The notes under the pieces were generated by a model. It ran no database searches and was not told the DNA's origin. It saw only the letters and a list, made by a program, of their open reading frames with translations. From the NCBI GenBank assembly GCA_046295175.1, contig JBKBNY010000014.1:53736-117735 (forward strand): a stretch of 64,000 nt of DNA, given 5' to 3'. Within the stretch, counting starts at the first letter, position 1, and the number at the start of each line of letters is the position of its first letter. A program made the position numbers and the translations under genes. This stretch comes from JALOLV01 sp046295175. GTDB taxonomy: Bacteria > Bacteroidota > Bacteroidia > Cytophagales > Spirosomataceae. Shown piece after piece: positions 44,435 to 53,554 of the stretch.

Positions 44435-44474
44435 GCGAAATAGTTTTAGAAAATATTTTCTAAGGCTATTTCGC
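44435..44474. repeat. 40-bp palindrome between DUF3500 and TonB receptor genes
   Basis: GCGAAATAG (44435-44443) pairs with 44466-44474 and TTAGAAAAT (44446-44454) with 44455-44463; the two bases between can form T-G pairs, giving about 20 paired bases per arm. There is no T-run. It may be a protein-binding dyad or an mRNA hairpin tuning the downstream receptor. Confidence 0.6.
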
Positions 44475-44514
44475 TGGTCTAAGCTACTTTTGCTTACAAT
44501 TACCATATCATCGC

Positions 44515-46761
44515 ATGAAATCAGTAAAATCATTAATTGTTATCTTTTTCATAACTTTTTCATCGGCTTATGCTCATTTGGGAAGTATCGTAGGTAAAGT
44601 TGTTGATAGGAAAACAAAACAACCAATTATCGGGGCAAATATCATACTTACTGGCTTAAACAAAGGCACAACAACCGATGCCACTGGCTATTTTCAAATC
44701 AATAATCTAAATCCTGCACCTTACAAAATTGAGATTTCATTTATCGGCTATAAAACCGAAACCCAAACAGCAATCGTAAAAGAAGACGAAACCACTTTCA
44801 TAGAATTTAGCCTGATAGATACCGAAATCTCGCTTAGTGAAGTAAAAGTTTCGGCAACCAATCCACAACATCAACAAGTCATTTCGAGCCTTGACATTAA
44901 AACCCGAACCATCAATAATTCGCAAGAAGTTTTAAGGATTGTTCCGGGTTTGGTAATTGGACAACACGCAGGTGGCGGCAAAGCCGAACAGATTTTTTTA
45001 CGTGGATTTGATATTGACCACGGAACCGACATCCGATTGACGGTTGACGGAATGCCCATCAACATGGTTTCGCACGCCCATGGGCAGGGTTATGCCGATG
45101 CTCATTTTATTATTCCAGAATTAATTGAAGGCGTAGATTTCAAAAAAGGGCTTTATGATGCCGATAAAGGTAATTTCAGCACCGCCGGTTGGGCAAATTT
45201 CAGAACAAAAACCACGCTCGAACAAAGTTTTGCCAAAGCTGAAATCGGTCAGTTCAATACCTATCGTTTGGTTTCGGGAGTAAATCTTTTAAAAACTGAG
45301 AAAAAGAATGCGTATTTGGCTGGCGAATACAATTATTCTGATTCATATTTCGATGCTCCGCAAAACTTTAATCGCTTGAATCTTATCGGAAAATTCCATA
45401 ATCATCTTTCAAAAAACACGAATTTAACACTAACTGCCTCAACTTTTTGGAGTAAATGGAATCATTCGGGGCAAATTCCCGAACGAGCCGTTGCCGACGG
45501 AACAATTGGTTTTTATGGTTCAATAGACCCGACCGAAGGAGGTGAAACAAGTCGAACGAATTTCAATGCTGAATTGCTCACACTGACCAAGCAGAATCAC
45601 GTATGGAAAAACCAGTTTTTCTATTCAAATTATAATTTCTTACTGTTTTCAAACTTTACGTTTTTCTTAGAAGACCCCATCAATGGCGACCAAATCAAGC
45701 AAAAAGAAAACAGAAACCTATGGGGATATAACTCAAACTACTCGATTGCTCATGGTTTAGGGAATAAGCAAGCCACTTTTAATGTGGGTCTAAATTATCG
45801 CCACGACCTCACGCAAGATTCTGAACTTTCGCATACAAAAAACCGCACCGAATTGCTTGAATCCATCAAATTAGGCAATGTAAACGAAAGCAATGTGGGC
45901 ATTTATGCCGATGAAACCATACAAATTAGCCCAAAACTCTCGGCAACGGTTGGCGTTCGTTTCGATTATTTGAGAAATCAATATTTGGATAAATTGCAGA
46001 ATAATACACTGCTGAAAGCCCAAGCGTCAATCGTTTCGCCAAAGCTGAATTTTTATTATACACATAATCAAAACTTACAGTTTTATCTCACTTCGGGCAA
46101 AGGTTTTCACTCGAATGATACCCGTGTGGTGGTCGAAAAAAATGGTTTAGAGATACTTCCAGCTGCCTATGGAACCGATTTAGGTACGATTTGGAAACCG
46201 ATTCCGAAACTACTCATCAATGCCTCGTATTGGTATTTATGGATGAATCAAGAGTTTGTTTATGTGGGCGATGCTGGTGTGGTTGAGCCTTCGGGGGCTT
46301 CGGTTAGGAGTGGTTTTGATGTTTCGGCTCGTTATCAGATTGCCAAAAGGTTATTTTTCGATATTGATGCCAACTGGGCAAAACCAAGAGCCGTTAGCGA
46401 GGCAGAAGGACAAAATTATTTACCTTTGGCTGTCAATTTTACGAGTATTGGTGGCTTGACACTCAAAAACGAAAGCGGTTGGAGCGGAAGTTTGCGTTAT
46501 CGCTATGTGGGCAATCGCCCTGCCAACGAAGATTACAGTGTTATGGCAAAAGGCTATTTTGTAAGCGATGCGTTGATTAATTATTCCAAAAACCGTTATT
46601 CGGTTGGACTTTCGATACAAAATATTTTCAATACCAAATGGAAAGAAACGCAATTTAACACCGAAAGCCGCTTGTTGAATGAAACAACATCGGTTGAAGA
46701 AATCCATTTTACACCCGGCACGCCTTTTAATGCGAGGTTGAGTTTTACAATTAAATTTTAG
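44515..46761 (+). CDS. TonB-dependent receptor, likely metal uptake
   Basis: A 748-residue outer-membrane transporter: signal peptide about 1-20, carboxypeptidase-regulatory-like domain (about 23-105), plug (about 120-235) and a barrel ending LSFTIKF. The plug carries FDIDHGTDIRLTVDGMPINM and VSHAHGQGYADAHF, a His-rich signature shared by a distinct group of receptors. Its neighbours (DUF3500 lipoprotein upstream, HupE/UreJ-like protein downstream, LytS kinase with a His-rich loop) make a metal such as nickel, cobalt or copper the best guess; this is inference. A -7-like element TACTTTTG at 44485-44492 may give it an extra promoter. Confidence 0.9.
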   Translation: MKSVKSLIVIFFITFSSAYAHLGSIVGKVVDRKTKQPIIGANIILTGLNKGTTTDATGYFQINNLNPAPYKIEISFIGYKTETQTAIVKEDETTFIEFSLIDTEISLSEVKVSATNPQHQQVISSLDIKTRTINNSQEVLRIVPGLVIGQHAGGGKAEQIFLRGFDIDHGTDIRLTVDGMPINMVSHAHGQGYADAHFIIPELIEGVDFKKGLYDADKGNFSTAGWANFRTKTTLEQSFAKAEIGQFNTYRLVSGVNLLKTEKKNAYLAGEYNYSDSYFDAPQNFNRLNLIGKFHNHLSKNTNLTLTASTFWSKWNHSGQIPERAVADGTIGFYGSIDPTEGGETSRTNFNAELLTLTKQNHVWKNQFFYSNYNFLLFSNFTFFLEDPINGDQIKQKENRNLWGYNSNYSIAHGLGNKQATFNVGLNYRHDLTQDSELSHTKNRTELLESIKLGNVNESNVGIYADETIQISPKLSATVGVRFDYLRNQYLDKLQNNTLLKAQASIVSPKLNFYYTHNQNLQFYLTSGKGFHSNDTRVVVEKNGLEILPAAYGTDLGTIWKPIPKLLINASYWYLWMNQEFVYVGDAGVVEPSGASVRSGFDVSARYQIAKRLFFDIDANWAKPRAVSEAEGQNYLPLAVNFTSIGGLTLKNESGWSGSLRYRYVGNRPANEDYSVMAKGYFVSDALINYSKNRYSVGLSIQNIFNTKWKETQFNTESRLLNETTSVEEIHFTPGTPFNARLSFTIKF

Positions 46762-46803
46762 GATTTCATGATAAAGTATTTCGTAGATTTTACCTCATCC
46801 CAA

Positions 46804-46826
46804 CCCTTCTCCTCGAAGGAGAAGGG
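46804..46826. repeat. Palindrome between TonB receptor and HupE-like genes
   Basis: A perfect 10-bp inverted repeat (46804-46813 with 46817-46826, loop CGA). A weak CTTT follows. It may slow or end transcription between the two genes, or belong to the C/G-rich palindromic repeats seen also at 11266 and 46943. Confidence 0.5.
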
Positions 46827-46909
46827 CTTTAAAACCAAAACTTAACAGCCCTGCTATCTCCAGAGGGGAATAATAAAATTTTATTGGCTTACTTGCAAAT
46901 ATTTCAAAA

Positions 46910-48082
46910 ATGATAACCAAAAAAATCTTTTTTTTCATGCTTTTACTCCCCCTATGGGGAGTAGGGGGCTTTGCATCTGCCCACCCAATGCCCAACTCAA
47001 TGGTGGTTTTGAAAGTGCATGAAAAATACATTTCAGGCGAAATCATGTTGCCACTTTCAGAATTGCAATCGGCAATCAGAATGCAGGTAAATGAAAAATC
47101 AGAGCGTTTGGTAGAAAGATTAGGCGATACTTTAAGAAGCTACTTAATCGAACATATCCGCCCAAAAAGTTTAGAAGGAAAGCCTTGGCAAGTGAAAATT
47201 GGCGAAATGAAAGTCGTTGAAACGACTGACCGAATCGTAGGCATTTATAAAGAGCTAATAGTGTTTTTTGAAATGACACCACCTAAAAACTACGATTTAC
47301 GCAATTTTTATTTCGATTACGATGTCATTCTGCACCGAGTAGCAAGCCACAAAACGCTGATTCAAGTCAAGCAAGATTGGCAACAAGGTTTCGTGCGAGA
47401 AGATACTACCATGATGCAACTTGGCGTAATTGAGTGGGATGTGGTAAATGGCAAACTGAACCCTTTTCAAGTCAGTTTGAATCAAGGAAGCACTTGGCAG
47501 GGCTTCAAAAACATGGTTTCATTGGGTATTTCGCATATCAAAGAAGGGACTGACCATATTCTTTTCGTATTGACGCTTTTATTACCCGCCATGCTTTTGG
47601 TAGAAAATAAACGTTGGGGCAAATTTGCAGGAACAAAAGAAAGTTTAAAAAACTTACTAAAAGTTGTAACCGCCTTTACAGTCGGACATTCGCTAACCTT
47701 GATTTTAGGAACGATTGAATGGCTTAATTTCCCTGTGCAACCCATCGAAATCCTGATTGCAATCACGATTCTGATTTCGGCTTTTCATGCCTTCCGCCCT
47801 ATTTATCCCAAAAAAGAATTATTGATAGCTGGCGGATTCGGATTGATTCATGGCTTGGCATTTTCTGAAACCCTTAAAAACTTAGAACTTTCTACCAGAC
47901 AAATGGTATTGAGTATTTTAGGTTTCAATATTGGCATTGAGTTGATGCAATTAGTTATTGTTTTAATTGCCTTCCCTGTTCTTTTATCCATTTCAAAAAC
48001 CCGATATTATCCAGTTTTCCGACAAATTGGGGCAGTTTTTATGATGATAATGGCTTTGTTTTGGCTTTATGAGCGGTTATAA
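46910..48082 (+). CDS. HupE/UreJ family membrane protein
   Basis: A 390-residue protein: signal peptide (about 1-25), an extracytoplasmic N-terminal domain (about 26-195), then a membrane domain of about six or seven helices (about 200-388) with the family's conserved GISHIKEGTDHILFVLTLLLP, FTVGHSLTLIL, ISAFHAFRPI and GLIHGLAFSETL. The histidines inside the helices are typical of HupE/UreJ proteins, linked with nickel/cobalt entry for hydrogenase or urease in other bacteria; no such enzyme is in the window. The signal peptide is encoded partly by a DNA palindrome (46943-46962). Confidence 0.88.
   Translation: MITKKIFFFMLLLPLWGVGGFASAHPMPNSMVVLKVHEKYISGEIMLPLSELQSAIRMQVNEKSERLVERLGDTLRSYLIEHIRPKSLEGKPWQVKIGEMKVVETTDRIVGIYKELIVFFEMTPPKNYDLRNFYFDYDVILHRVASHKTLIQVKQDWQQGFVREDTTMMQLGVIEWDVVNGKLNPFQVSLNQGSTWQGFKNMVSLGISHIKEGTDHILFVLTLLLPAMLLVENKRWGKFAGTKESLKNLLKVVTAFTVGHSLTLILGTIEWLNFPVQPIEILIAITILISAFHAFRPIYPKKELLIAGGFGLIHGLAFSETLKNLELSTRQMVLSILGFNIGIELMQLVIVLIAFPVLLSISKTRYYPVFRQIGAVFMMIMALFWLYERL
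46943..46962. repeat. Palindrome inside the HupE-like signal peptide coding region
   Basis: TACTCCCC (46943-46950) pairs with GGGGAGTA (46955-46962), loop CTAT, and is followed by GGGGG. It encodes the LLPLWGVGG part of the signal peptide. Similar C/G-rich palindromes lie between genes at 11266-11288. Confidence 0.55.
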
Positions 48083-48129
48083 AAATTTTATTTTAAATTT
48101 GTGATATATTTATATCTTTCGAGCAAAAT

Positions 48130-48348
48130 ATGAAGCAGATAACACTCAACATACCCGATAACAAGTTTGCTTTTTTTATGCAATTAGTTCGTTCACTGGA
48201 TTTTATTCAGATTGCAAGCAGTGAGCAAAATGACGAATACAGTGATGAGTTTATTCATAAAATACAAGAAAGCAGAAAAGAATATAAAGAGGGCGATTTT
48301 ATCTCAGTTGAAAAAGAAAATCTTAAAGAATTTTTAGCCATCAAATGA
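48130..48348 (+). CDS. Antitoxin of a YoeB-type toxin-antitoxin pair
   Basis: A 72-residue acidic protein that begins like a short beta-strand (MKQITLNIPDNK) and continues as helices, ending with a segment KENLKEFLAIK of the kind that wraps a toxin. It overlaps the toxin gene by four bases (ATGA), with antitoxin first as usual. It does not show a clear YefM/Phd fold; it belongs to a Bacteroidota group of short antitoxin-like proteins. It is assigned mainly by context. Confidence 0.75.
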   Translation: MKQITLNIPDNKFAFFMQLVRSLDFIQIASSEQNDEYSDEFIHKIQESRKEYKEGDFISVEKENLKEFLAIK

Positions 48349-48617
48349 GTTATAGAATTGATTTTACTAAACAAGCACAAAACGATATTGACTTTCATAA
48401 AAAGTCAGGAAATAAAGCCATCCTCAAAAAACTTCTGATACTTTTAGAAGAACTCACAGAACACCCATTTACGGGAACAGGTAAACCCGAACCTCTCAAA
48501 TATGATTTATCGGGTCTTTGGTCGAGGCGAATCAATCATGAGCATCGTCTTATTTACGAAGTAATCGGCGATACTATCGTTGTTATTTTAGCCGCAAAAG
48601 GTCATTATGAAAAATAA
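48345..48617 (+). CDS. Txe/YoeB family mRNA-interferase toxin
   Basis: A 90-residue RelE-superfamily toxin that cuts mRNA on the ribosome. It matches YoeB in length and in SGLWSRRINHEHRLIYEV, with catalytic R in the WSRRI strand and the C-terminal His-Tyr pair (KGHYEK). It is neutralised by the overlapping upstream gene's product. A terminator follows directly. Confidence 0.92.
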   Translation: MSYRIDFTKQAQNDIDFHKKSGNKAILKKLLILLEELTEHPFTGTGKPEPLKYDLSGLWSRRINHEHRLIYEVIGDTIVVILAAKGHYEK

Positions 48618-48623
48618 ATCATA

Positions 48624-48652
48624 AAAAAGGCGGATTCAAAAATCCGCCTTAC
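48624..48652. terminator. Bidirectional terminator after the toxin gene
   Basis: AAGGCGGATT (48627-48636) pairs with AATCCGCCTT (48641-48650), loop CAAA. The A6 before the stem gives a T-run on the minus strand, for the convergent esterase gene. Confidence 0.8.
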
Positions 48653-48655
48653 AAT

Positions 48656-49960
48656 CTATTTTTTCTTCTGTGCTGCCAGCCATTCCATAATTGTTACACC
48701 TCTTCCATTTATCATAACGCTACTACCATCATAATCAAATTTGGCAGTGTTGGCGTGGGAATAAATCCATGACCAATGCCCATTGTAATAATAATTTTCT
48801 CCACCAAAGAAACCCGTAATATCGGTTACGTGGTCATAAAAACTAAAATGCACGTTCTTTGCTCCTGCTTTTTTCAAACGTTCATACACTGGCACAACGG
48901 TCAATTCGGGTTTGGTTGTGGCATCTTCTTTTGAATGAACAAACCAAATCGGAATGTTTTTGATGCTATTGATTTGAACATCGGTAATGTATTGTGACTG
49001 ATACGCCAATGCACTGATATATGCCGCAGCGAAGTAATTTGGTTCTTTCAATAATAGTTTCAAAGACATATAACCACCATTCGAGCAACCACCTATATAA
49101 ATTCTTTTGGTATCAATATCTGGGTGTTTACTTACGAAATCTTTGATATTAGCCATCAGACCCACATTATAGACATCCTCGCCCGAACCCGGTTGCATTT
49201 TACCGTCTTTATCGTGCATCCACGCACCTGGGCATTGTGGCACAAGCACATACGCACCTCCAAAATATGCTTGGATTTCGTCAGAAGCATAATTGATGGC
49301 TTTATTGCCAATAGCAGCTATGGTTGGGTCTGTTCCGCCTTCGCCACCACCATGAAGCCAAATAATGAGTGGTGCTTTCGGGTTGTTATTTTTTGGTTTG
49401 AAGTATGAATACGACATAAATTTACCCGATTCGTATTCATATTTTCCCGAATTATCAAATTCATCTAAAATAGGTCTAATTCGTGATTTTTCTTTATTCC
49501 AAACCTGATTTGTTTTGGTATTCGTAATGGTTAGTTTGTAATCTATCCAACGATTTCCTCGGCAATTACCACTTACCGAATATTGAATCGGCGAGCCAAT
49601 CGGCAAGTTTGGAGCTACCGCCAAAACCAAAGTTATGTTCGAGCCTTCTTTTACACGATTGCCCTTTGCATCAGAAATATAGGCAAAAACTATAGTTCGG
49701 CTACCGCTTTTCTGGCTTTCGGGAACAACCGAACAATCTGAACTTCTCTCAACAGCTACCGTAAAATCTTTCATATCAACGACAGAAGTCGGAGCATCTA
49801 AACTGAGAATCACTTTACTTACGGCTGGACCCCAATCATAACCTTCGATAACAACGGTGTAATCGCTCGATGCAGCAGGGGTATTGGCAAACGAAAAGAA
49901 ACTTATCACTACTCCCAATGTAACCAGAAATAGAGATTTTAGAAAAGATTTTGATTTCAT
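48656..49960 (-). CDS. Exported alpha/beta-hydrolase esterase
   Basis: A 434-residue protein: signal peptide (about 1-25), an N-terminal Ig-like/lid domain (about 30-150), then an alpha/beta hydrolase with oxyanion segment LIIWLHGGGEGG, nucleophile S293 in GGCSNGGY, acid in WFVHSKEDATT and His in YNGHWSWIY. It resembles the prolyl-oligopeptidase-like/PHB-depolymerase-like secreted esterases of Bacteroidota. The substrate is unknown; acetylated or feruloylated polysaccharide is plausible. Confidence 0.87.
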   Translation of the reverse strand: MKSKSFLKSLFLVTLGVVISFFSFANTPAASSDYTVVIEGYDWGPAVSKVILSLDAPTSVVDMKDFTVAVERSSDCSVVPESQKSGSRTIVFAYISDAKGNRVKEGSNITLVLAVAPNLPIGSPIQYSVSGNCRGNRWIDYKLTITNTKTNQVWNKEKSRIRPILDEFDNSGKYEYESGKFMSYSYFKPKNNNPKAPLIIWLHGGGEGGTDPTIAAIGNKAINYASDEIQAYFGGAYVLVPQCPGAWMHDKDGKMQPGSGEDVYNVGLMANIKDFVSKHPDIDTKRIYIGGCSNGGYMSLKLLLKEPNYFAAAYISALAYQSQYITDVQINSIKNIPIWFVHSKEDATTKPELTVVPVYERLKKAGAKNVHFSFYDHVTDITGFFGGENYYYNGHWSWIYSHANTAKFDYDGSSVMINGRGVTIMEWLAAQKKK

Positions 49961-50158
49961 AGATAAATGTTTGAATAGGGTTAAAATCGAAATTTAAGCA
50001 TTCAAAGTTAATTAACGAAAATTCCCAAAAGGATGTTGAAGACAACTCGCTCTAAAGCATCGCTATATAGGTTGAAAATGAAGATTTACTAAATTTAAAA
50101 CTCCACCTCCAAACAAACGGTTATTAGTTTGTTTTGGTAAAAATCTAAATTTATCTAT

Positions 50159-50166
50159 TAATTTTG
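50159..50166 (+). promoter_or_regulatory. -7 element of the amidohydrolase gene
   Basis: TAATTTTG, 27 bases before the ATG, with TTTG (50133-50136) 22 bases upstream; the spacing is longer than the 19-base ideal. Confidence 0.45.
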
Positions 50167-50192
50167 GCTAACAAACTATAAAACCTGCCTAC

Positions 50193-51821
50193 ATGAAAAA
50201 AGTCATTTTACTTCTCTTTGCTTCATCACTTACATTTGCCCAAAAACAAGCCGCCGATTTAATCATCCACAATGCCCAAGTTTATACCGTCGATGCCAAT
50301 TTTGGCACTTCACAAGCTTTTGCGGTGAAAAACGGTAAGTTTTTGGCAGTTGGTTCATCAAAAGAAATCCTCAAAAAGTACCAATCAAAACAGACGATTG
50401 ATGCACAAAATAAACCAGTTTACCCGGGTTTCTACGACCCACACAGTCATTTTATGGGTCTCGGACAAATGCTGAGTCAATGCGATTTGGTTGATACAAA
50501 GTCTTACCAAGAGATTGTGGATAGACTCAAAGATTTTGCCAAGAAAAACCCTCAAAATCAATGGATTATTGGTCGGGGTTGGGACCAAAACGATTGGGAT
50601 GTAAAAGAATTCCCAACTAAAGATTTATTAGACAAGGCATTCCCCGATAAACCCGTTTTGTTGACTCGCATTGATGGTCATGCCGCTTTGGTTAATTCAA
50701 AAGCCATCGCTTTGGCTAAAATAAGTATCAATAGCAAGGTAGATGGCGGATTGGTTGAGGTGAAAAACGGTGAATTGACTGGTATTTTGGTAGATAATGC
50801 CATGGGATTGGTAAAAAGAGTACTGCCCATAGCAACCGAACAAGACAAACGAAAGATGCTGCTAGAAGCACAAAATGTGTGTTTTTCGTTGGGACTCACG
50901 ACGGTTTCAGATGCTGGACTACAGCGAAACGATATTGAATTGATGGATAAAATGAACAAAGAAAATCAACTCAAAATCAGAAATTACGTGATGGTTTCGT
51001 TGGGAATTGCCAATCTTGACTATTTTATCAAAAAAGGAATTTACAAAACCGATAGATTGAATGTTCGCTCATTCAAACTTTACGCCGATGGTGCTTTAGG
51101 CTCTCGTGGAGCATGTTTACTAAAACCGTACAGCGATGAGCCTTCAAAAACTGGGTTTCTATTGCTCTCGGCCAAAGAACTCGAGAGAAGCCTGACCCAA
51201 ATCTACAACTCTGGTTTTCAGGCAAATACGCACTGTATCGGAGATTCGGCAAACCGATTAATTTTGGATATTTACGGCAAATTACTCAAAGAAAAAAACG
51301 ACCGCCGTTGGCGAATCGAACACTGCCAAGTAGTTGATAATCAGGACGTTCCTAAATTTGGCAGGTATTCAATCATTCCATCTATCCAAGCAACTCACGC
51401 AACCTCGGATATGTATTGGGCCGACGAAAGATTGGGGAATGAGCGTGTAAAAACCGCTTACACATTCAAGGAATTATTAAAACAAAACGGTGTAATTGCC
51501 AACGGTAGCGACTTCCCCGTCGAGGCCGTTAATCCGCTTTTTGGATTTCATTCGGCAGTAGCTCGTCAAGATTCGCAAAATTATCCGGCAGGTGGTTTTC
51601 AGATGGAAAACGCTCTAACCCGCCAAGAAGCCCTCAGAGCCATGACAATCTGGAGTGCTTATGCCAATTTTGAAGAAAAAGAGCGTGGCAGTATCGAAAA
51701 CGGCAAAATGGCGGATTTTGTAATATTAGAAGAAGACATCATGACGATTCCGAACGAAAAGTTACGAAATGTCAAAGTAAAAAATACTTTTGTGGGCGGC
51801 GAAAAGGTTTTCGGAAATTAA
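50193..51821 (+). CDS. Exported amidohydrolase (YtcJ-like)
   Basis: A 542-residue metal-dependent hydrolase with a signal peptide (about 1-16, ending TFAQ). Composite-domain strands flank a TIM barrel: metal ligands in DPHSHF, the RIDGHAA motif, FKLYADGALGSRGA (where the bridging-lysine position reads K-L-Y-A-D), NTHCIGDSAN, RIEHCQ, and the terminal metal Asp in GSDFPVE. These are the marks of the YtcJ/N-substituted formamide deformylase-like group. The substrate is unknown. It is monocistronic with its own terminator. Confidence 0.9.
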   Translation: MKKVILLLFASSLTFAQKQAADLIIHNAQVYTVDANFGTSQAFAVKNGKFLAVGSSKEILKKYQSKQTIDAQNKPVYPGFYDPHSHFMGLGQMLSQCDLVDTKSYQEIVDRLKDFAKKNPQNQWIIGRGWDQNDWDVKEFPTKDLLDKAFPDKPVLLTRIDGHAALVNSKAIALAKISINSKVDGGLVEVKNGELTGILVDNAMGLVKRVLPIATEQDKRKMLLEAQNVCFSLGLTTVSDAGLQRNDIELMDKMNKENQLKIRNYVMVSLGIANLDYFIKKGIYKTDRLNVRSFKLYADGALGSRGACLLKPYSDEPSKTGFLLLSAKELERSLTQIYNSGFQANTHCIGDSANRLILDIYGKLLKEKNDRRWRIEHCQVVDNQDVPKFGRYSIIPSIQATHATSDMYWADERLGNERVKTAYTFKELLKQNGVIANGSDFPVEAVNPLFGFHSAVARQDSQNYPAGGFQMENALTRQEALRAMTIWSAYANFEEKERGSIENGKMADFVILEEDIMTIPNEKLRNVKVKNTFVGGEKVFGN

Positions 51822-51826
51822 CAAAA

Positions 51827-51857
51827 GTGTGGCACTTGACGTGCCACACCTATATTT
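51827..51857. terminator. Bidirectional terminator between amidohydrolase and sulfatase genes
   Basis: GTGTGGCA (51827-51834) pairs with TGCCACAC (51842-51849), followed on the plus side by TATATTTTTT and preceded by AAAA. Confidence 0.8.
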
Positions 51858-51858
51858 T

Positions 51859-53304
51859 TTAATTGACAGAACCAGCAGGGCGATTATTTTTACCATTGAT
51901 TTTCAAAATATCATCGCCTAAATCTTCACGAGCCATATCGGCTAATTTTTTAAGTTCTTCAACAATTTTTGGGTAAGTAGCTTGCACATCGTACCTTTCG
52001 CTGGGGTCTCTTCTGAGGTCGTACAAAGCAAACGGATAAGGTGCATTTTCGTTGACAGTTCCTGGAAAACCATCATTGCCCGGCTGAAAACCTTCGTAAG
52101 TACGTCCGGGATGTTCAAAAACCAATTTCCAATCACCTTGCCGAACTGCTTCGAGTGAGTTTTTTCGATAGTAATAATAAAAAGTCTTACGTGGTTCAGC
52201 CGCCAAATTTCCCTTCAAAAGTTCTGAAATATCGAGTCCATCAATTTTGGTTTCGGGCAATTTGGCCTCGCAAATCTTGGCTAAAGTTGGCAAAATATCA
52301 ATCGTCGAGCTGAGTTTATTACAAATCAACCCTTCGGGCATTGTGCCTTTCCAACGCATCAAGCAAGGAACTCTCTGCCCTCCTTCATAACTCGACCCTT
52401 TTCCTTCTCTAAAACCACCCGTCGAGCCAGCATGATTCCCAAAATTAATCCACGGACCATTATCACTCGTAAAAATCACCAAAGTGTTTTTATCTAATCC
52501 ATTCTCTTTCAGCGATTTAAGAATCTCCCCTACCGACCAATCAATCTCCATGATTACGTCACCGTATAATCCTTGTTTACTTTTACCTTTAAATCTTGGC
52601 GAGGCGTTTATCGGTACGTGCGGCATCGAATGGGGTAAATACAAGAAAAATGGGTTGTTTTTGTTTCGTTTGATAAAATCAACTGCCTTTTCGGTGTATC
52701 GAGCGGTCAGCATCCCTTGCTGTTCAAGGGTTGAAATCTCTTCGATTTTAGAATTATTGCTAATCAATGGCAATGGCGGATAGTTTTTCTTCTTCGGGTG
52801 ATTATCCGGAACGGGCGTTCCATCATAATCAATTGGCCACATGTCATTTGAGTACGGAATACCAAAGTATTCATCAAAACCATGTTGAAGTGGCAAAAAC
52901 TCTTTGTGATGCCCCAAATGCCATTTGCCATAAATAGCGGTTTTATAGCCTTTTTGTTTGAGCAATTCGGCGATGGTTGTTTCTTTTGCGTTAATACCAA
53001 CGGTTGAGTATGGCATCAAAGCCCCTGAAATGCCGATACGATTCGGATAACAACCTGTCATCAATGCCGCCCTCGAAGCACTACAAACCGCTTGTGCCGA
53101 AAGAAAGTTGGTAAACCGAATGCCTTCGGTTGCCATTTTATCGAGATTAGGGGTTTGATAATCAACTGCACCCGTCACACCCAAATCGCCGTAGCCCAAA
53201 TCATCCAAAAAAATCAAAACGACATTGGGTGTTTTGGCGGTGGGTTTATTGAAGCTGAGAAGCAAAGCTCCCGAAACAAAAAGAGCAAAGATTATTTTTT
53301 TCAT
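51859..53304 (-). CDS. Exported sulfatase (arylsulfatase type)
   Basis: A 481-residue type I sulfatase: signal peptide (about 1-20), metal-binding FLDDLGYGD (D34, D35), formylglycine motif CSASR with C74 to be converted by a maturation enzyme (the third position is Ala instead of the usual Pro), YGKWHLGH, and HSMPHVPIN and FTSDNGPW for the metal and sulfate. It is similar to N-acetylgalactosamine-6-sulfatase-like enzymes that strip sulfate from host or algal glycans. The maturase and SusCD partners are not in the window. It probably acts in the periplasm. Confidence 0.93.
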   Translation of the reverse strand: MKKIIFALFVSGALLLSFNKPTAKTPNVVLIFLDDLGYGDLGVTGAVDYQTPNLDKMATEGIRFTNFLSAQAVCSASRAALMTGCYPNRIGISGALMPYSTVGINAKETTIAELLKQKGYKTAIYGKWHLGHHKEFLPLQHGFDEYFGIPYSNDMWPIDYDGTPVPDNHPKKKNYPPLPLISNNSKIEEISTLEQQGMLTARYTEKAVDFIKRNKNNPFFLYLPHSMPHVPINASPRFKGKSKQGLYGDVIMEIDWSVGEILKSLKENGLDKNTLVIFTSDNGPWINFGNHAGSTGGFREGKGSSYEGGQRVPCLMRWKGTMPEGLICNKLSSTIDILPTLAKICEAKLPETKIDGLDISELLKGNLAAEPRKTFYYYYRKNSLEAVRQGDWKLVFEHPGRTYEGFQPGNDGFPGTVNENAPYPFALYDLRRDPSERYDVQATYPKIVEELKKLADMAREDLGDDILKINGKNNRPAGSVN

Positions 53305-53453
53305 AGTTGAGATTGTAGGGTTGAATATATTTGTACGAAATCTAAGCTAAATACGGCCTAACTGCAAATCAAATTTACAACTTAGTAATGAGAAAGTCGA
53401 TTAACTTTAGTATTATGTACAATGATAGTAGGTGAAATAACCTCCCCAAAAAA

Positions 53454-53515
53454 CCGTGACACGGCTAAACAATAAAAGCATGATTTTCAATATTAATGGT
53501 TCGAGCCGTGCCACG
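53454..53515. repeat. CCGTGACACGGCT inverted repeat, copy 1
   Basis: Left arm 53454-53466 (CCGTGACACGGCT), right arm 53504-53515 (AGCCGTGCCACG), 37-base loop; the single arm difference still allows a G-T pair. The same arms occur at 63671-63712. Confidence 0.65.
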
Positions 53516-53554
53516 AATTATATCCTTATTTTTAACTATGTTATTTTACAATCT

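Noticed and set aside
46910..48082. Link of the HupE/UreJ-like gene with hydrogenase or urease
   Set aside because: No hydrogenase or urease gene is in the window; only the transport role of the family was used.
34879..53304. A polysaccharide utilisation locus built on the GH95 fucosidase and the sulfatase
   Set aside because: The enzymes are 14 kb apart and no SusC/SusD pair is present; the receptors in the window lack SusD partners.
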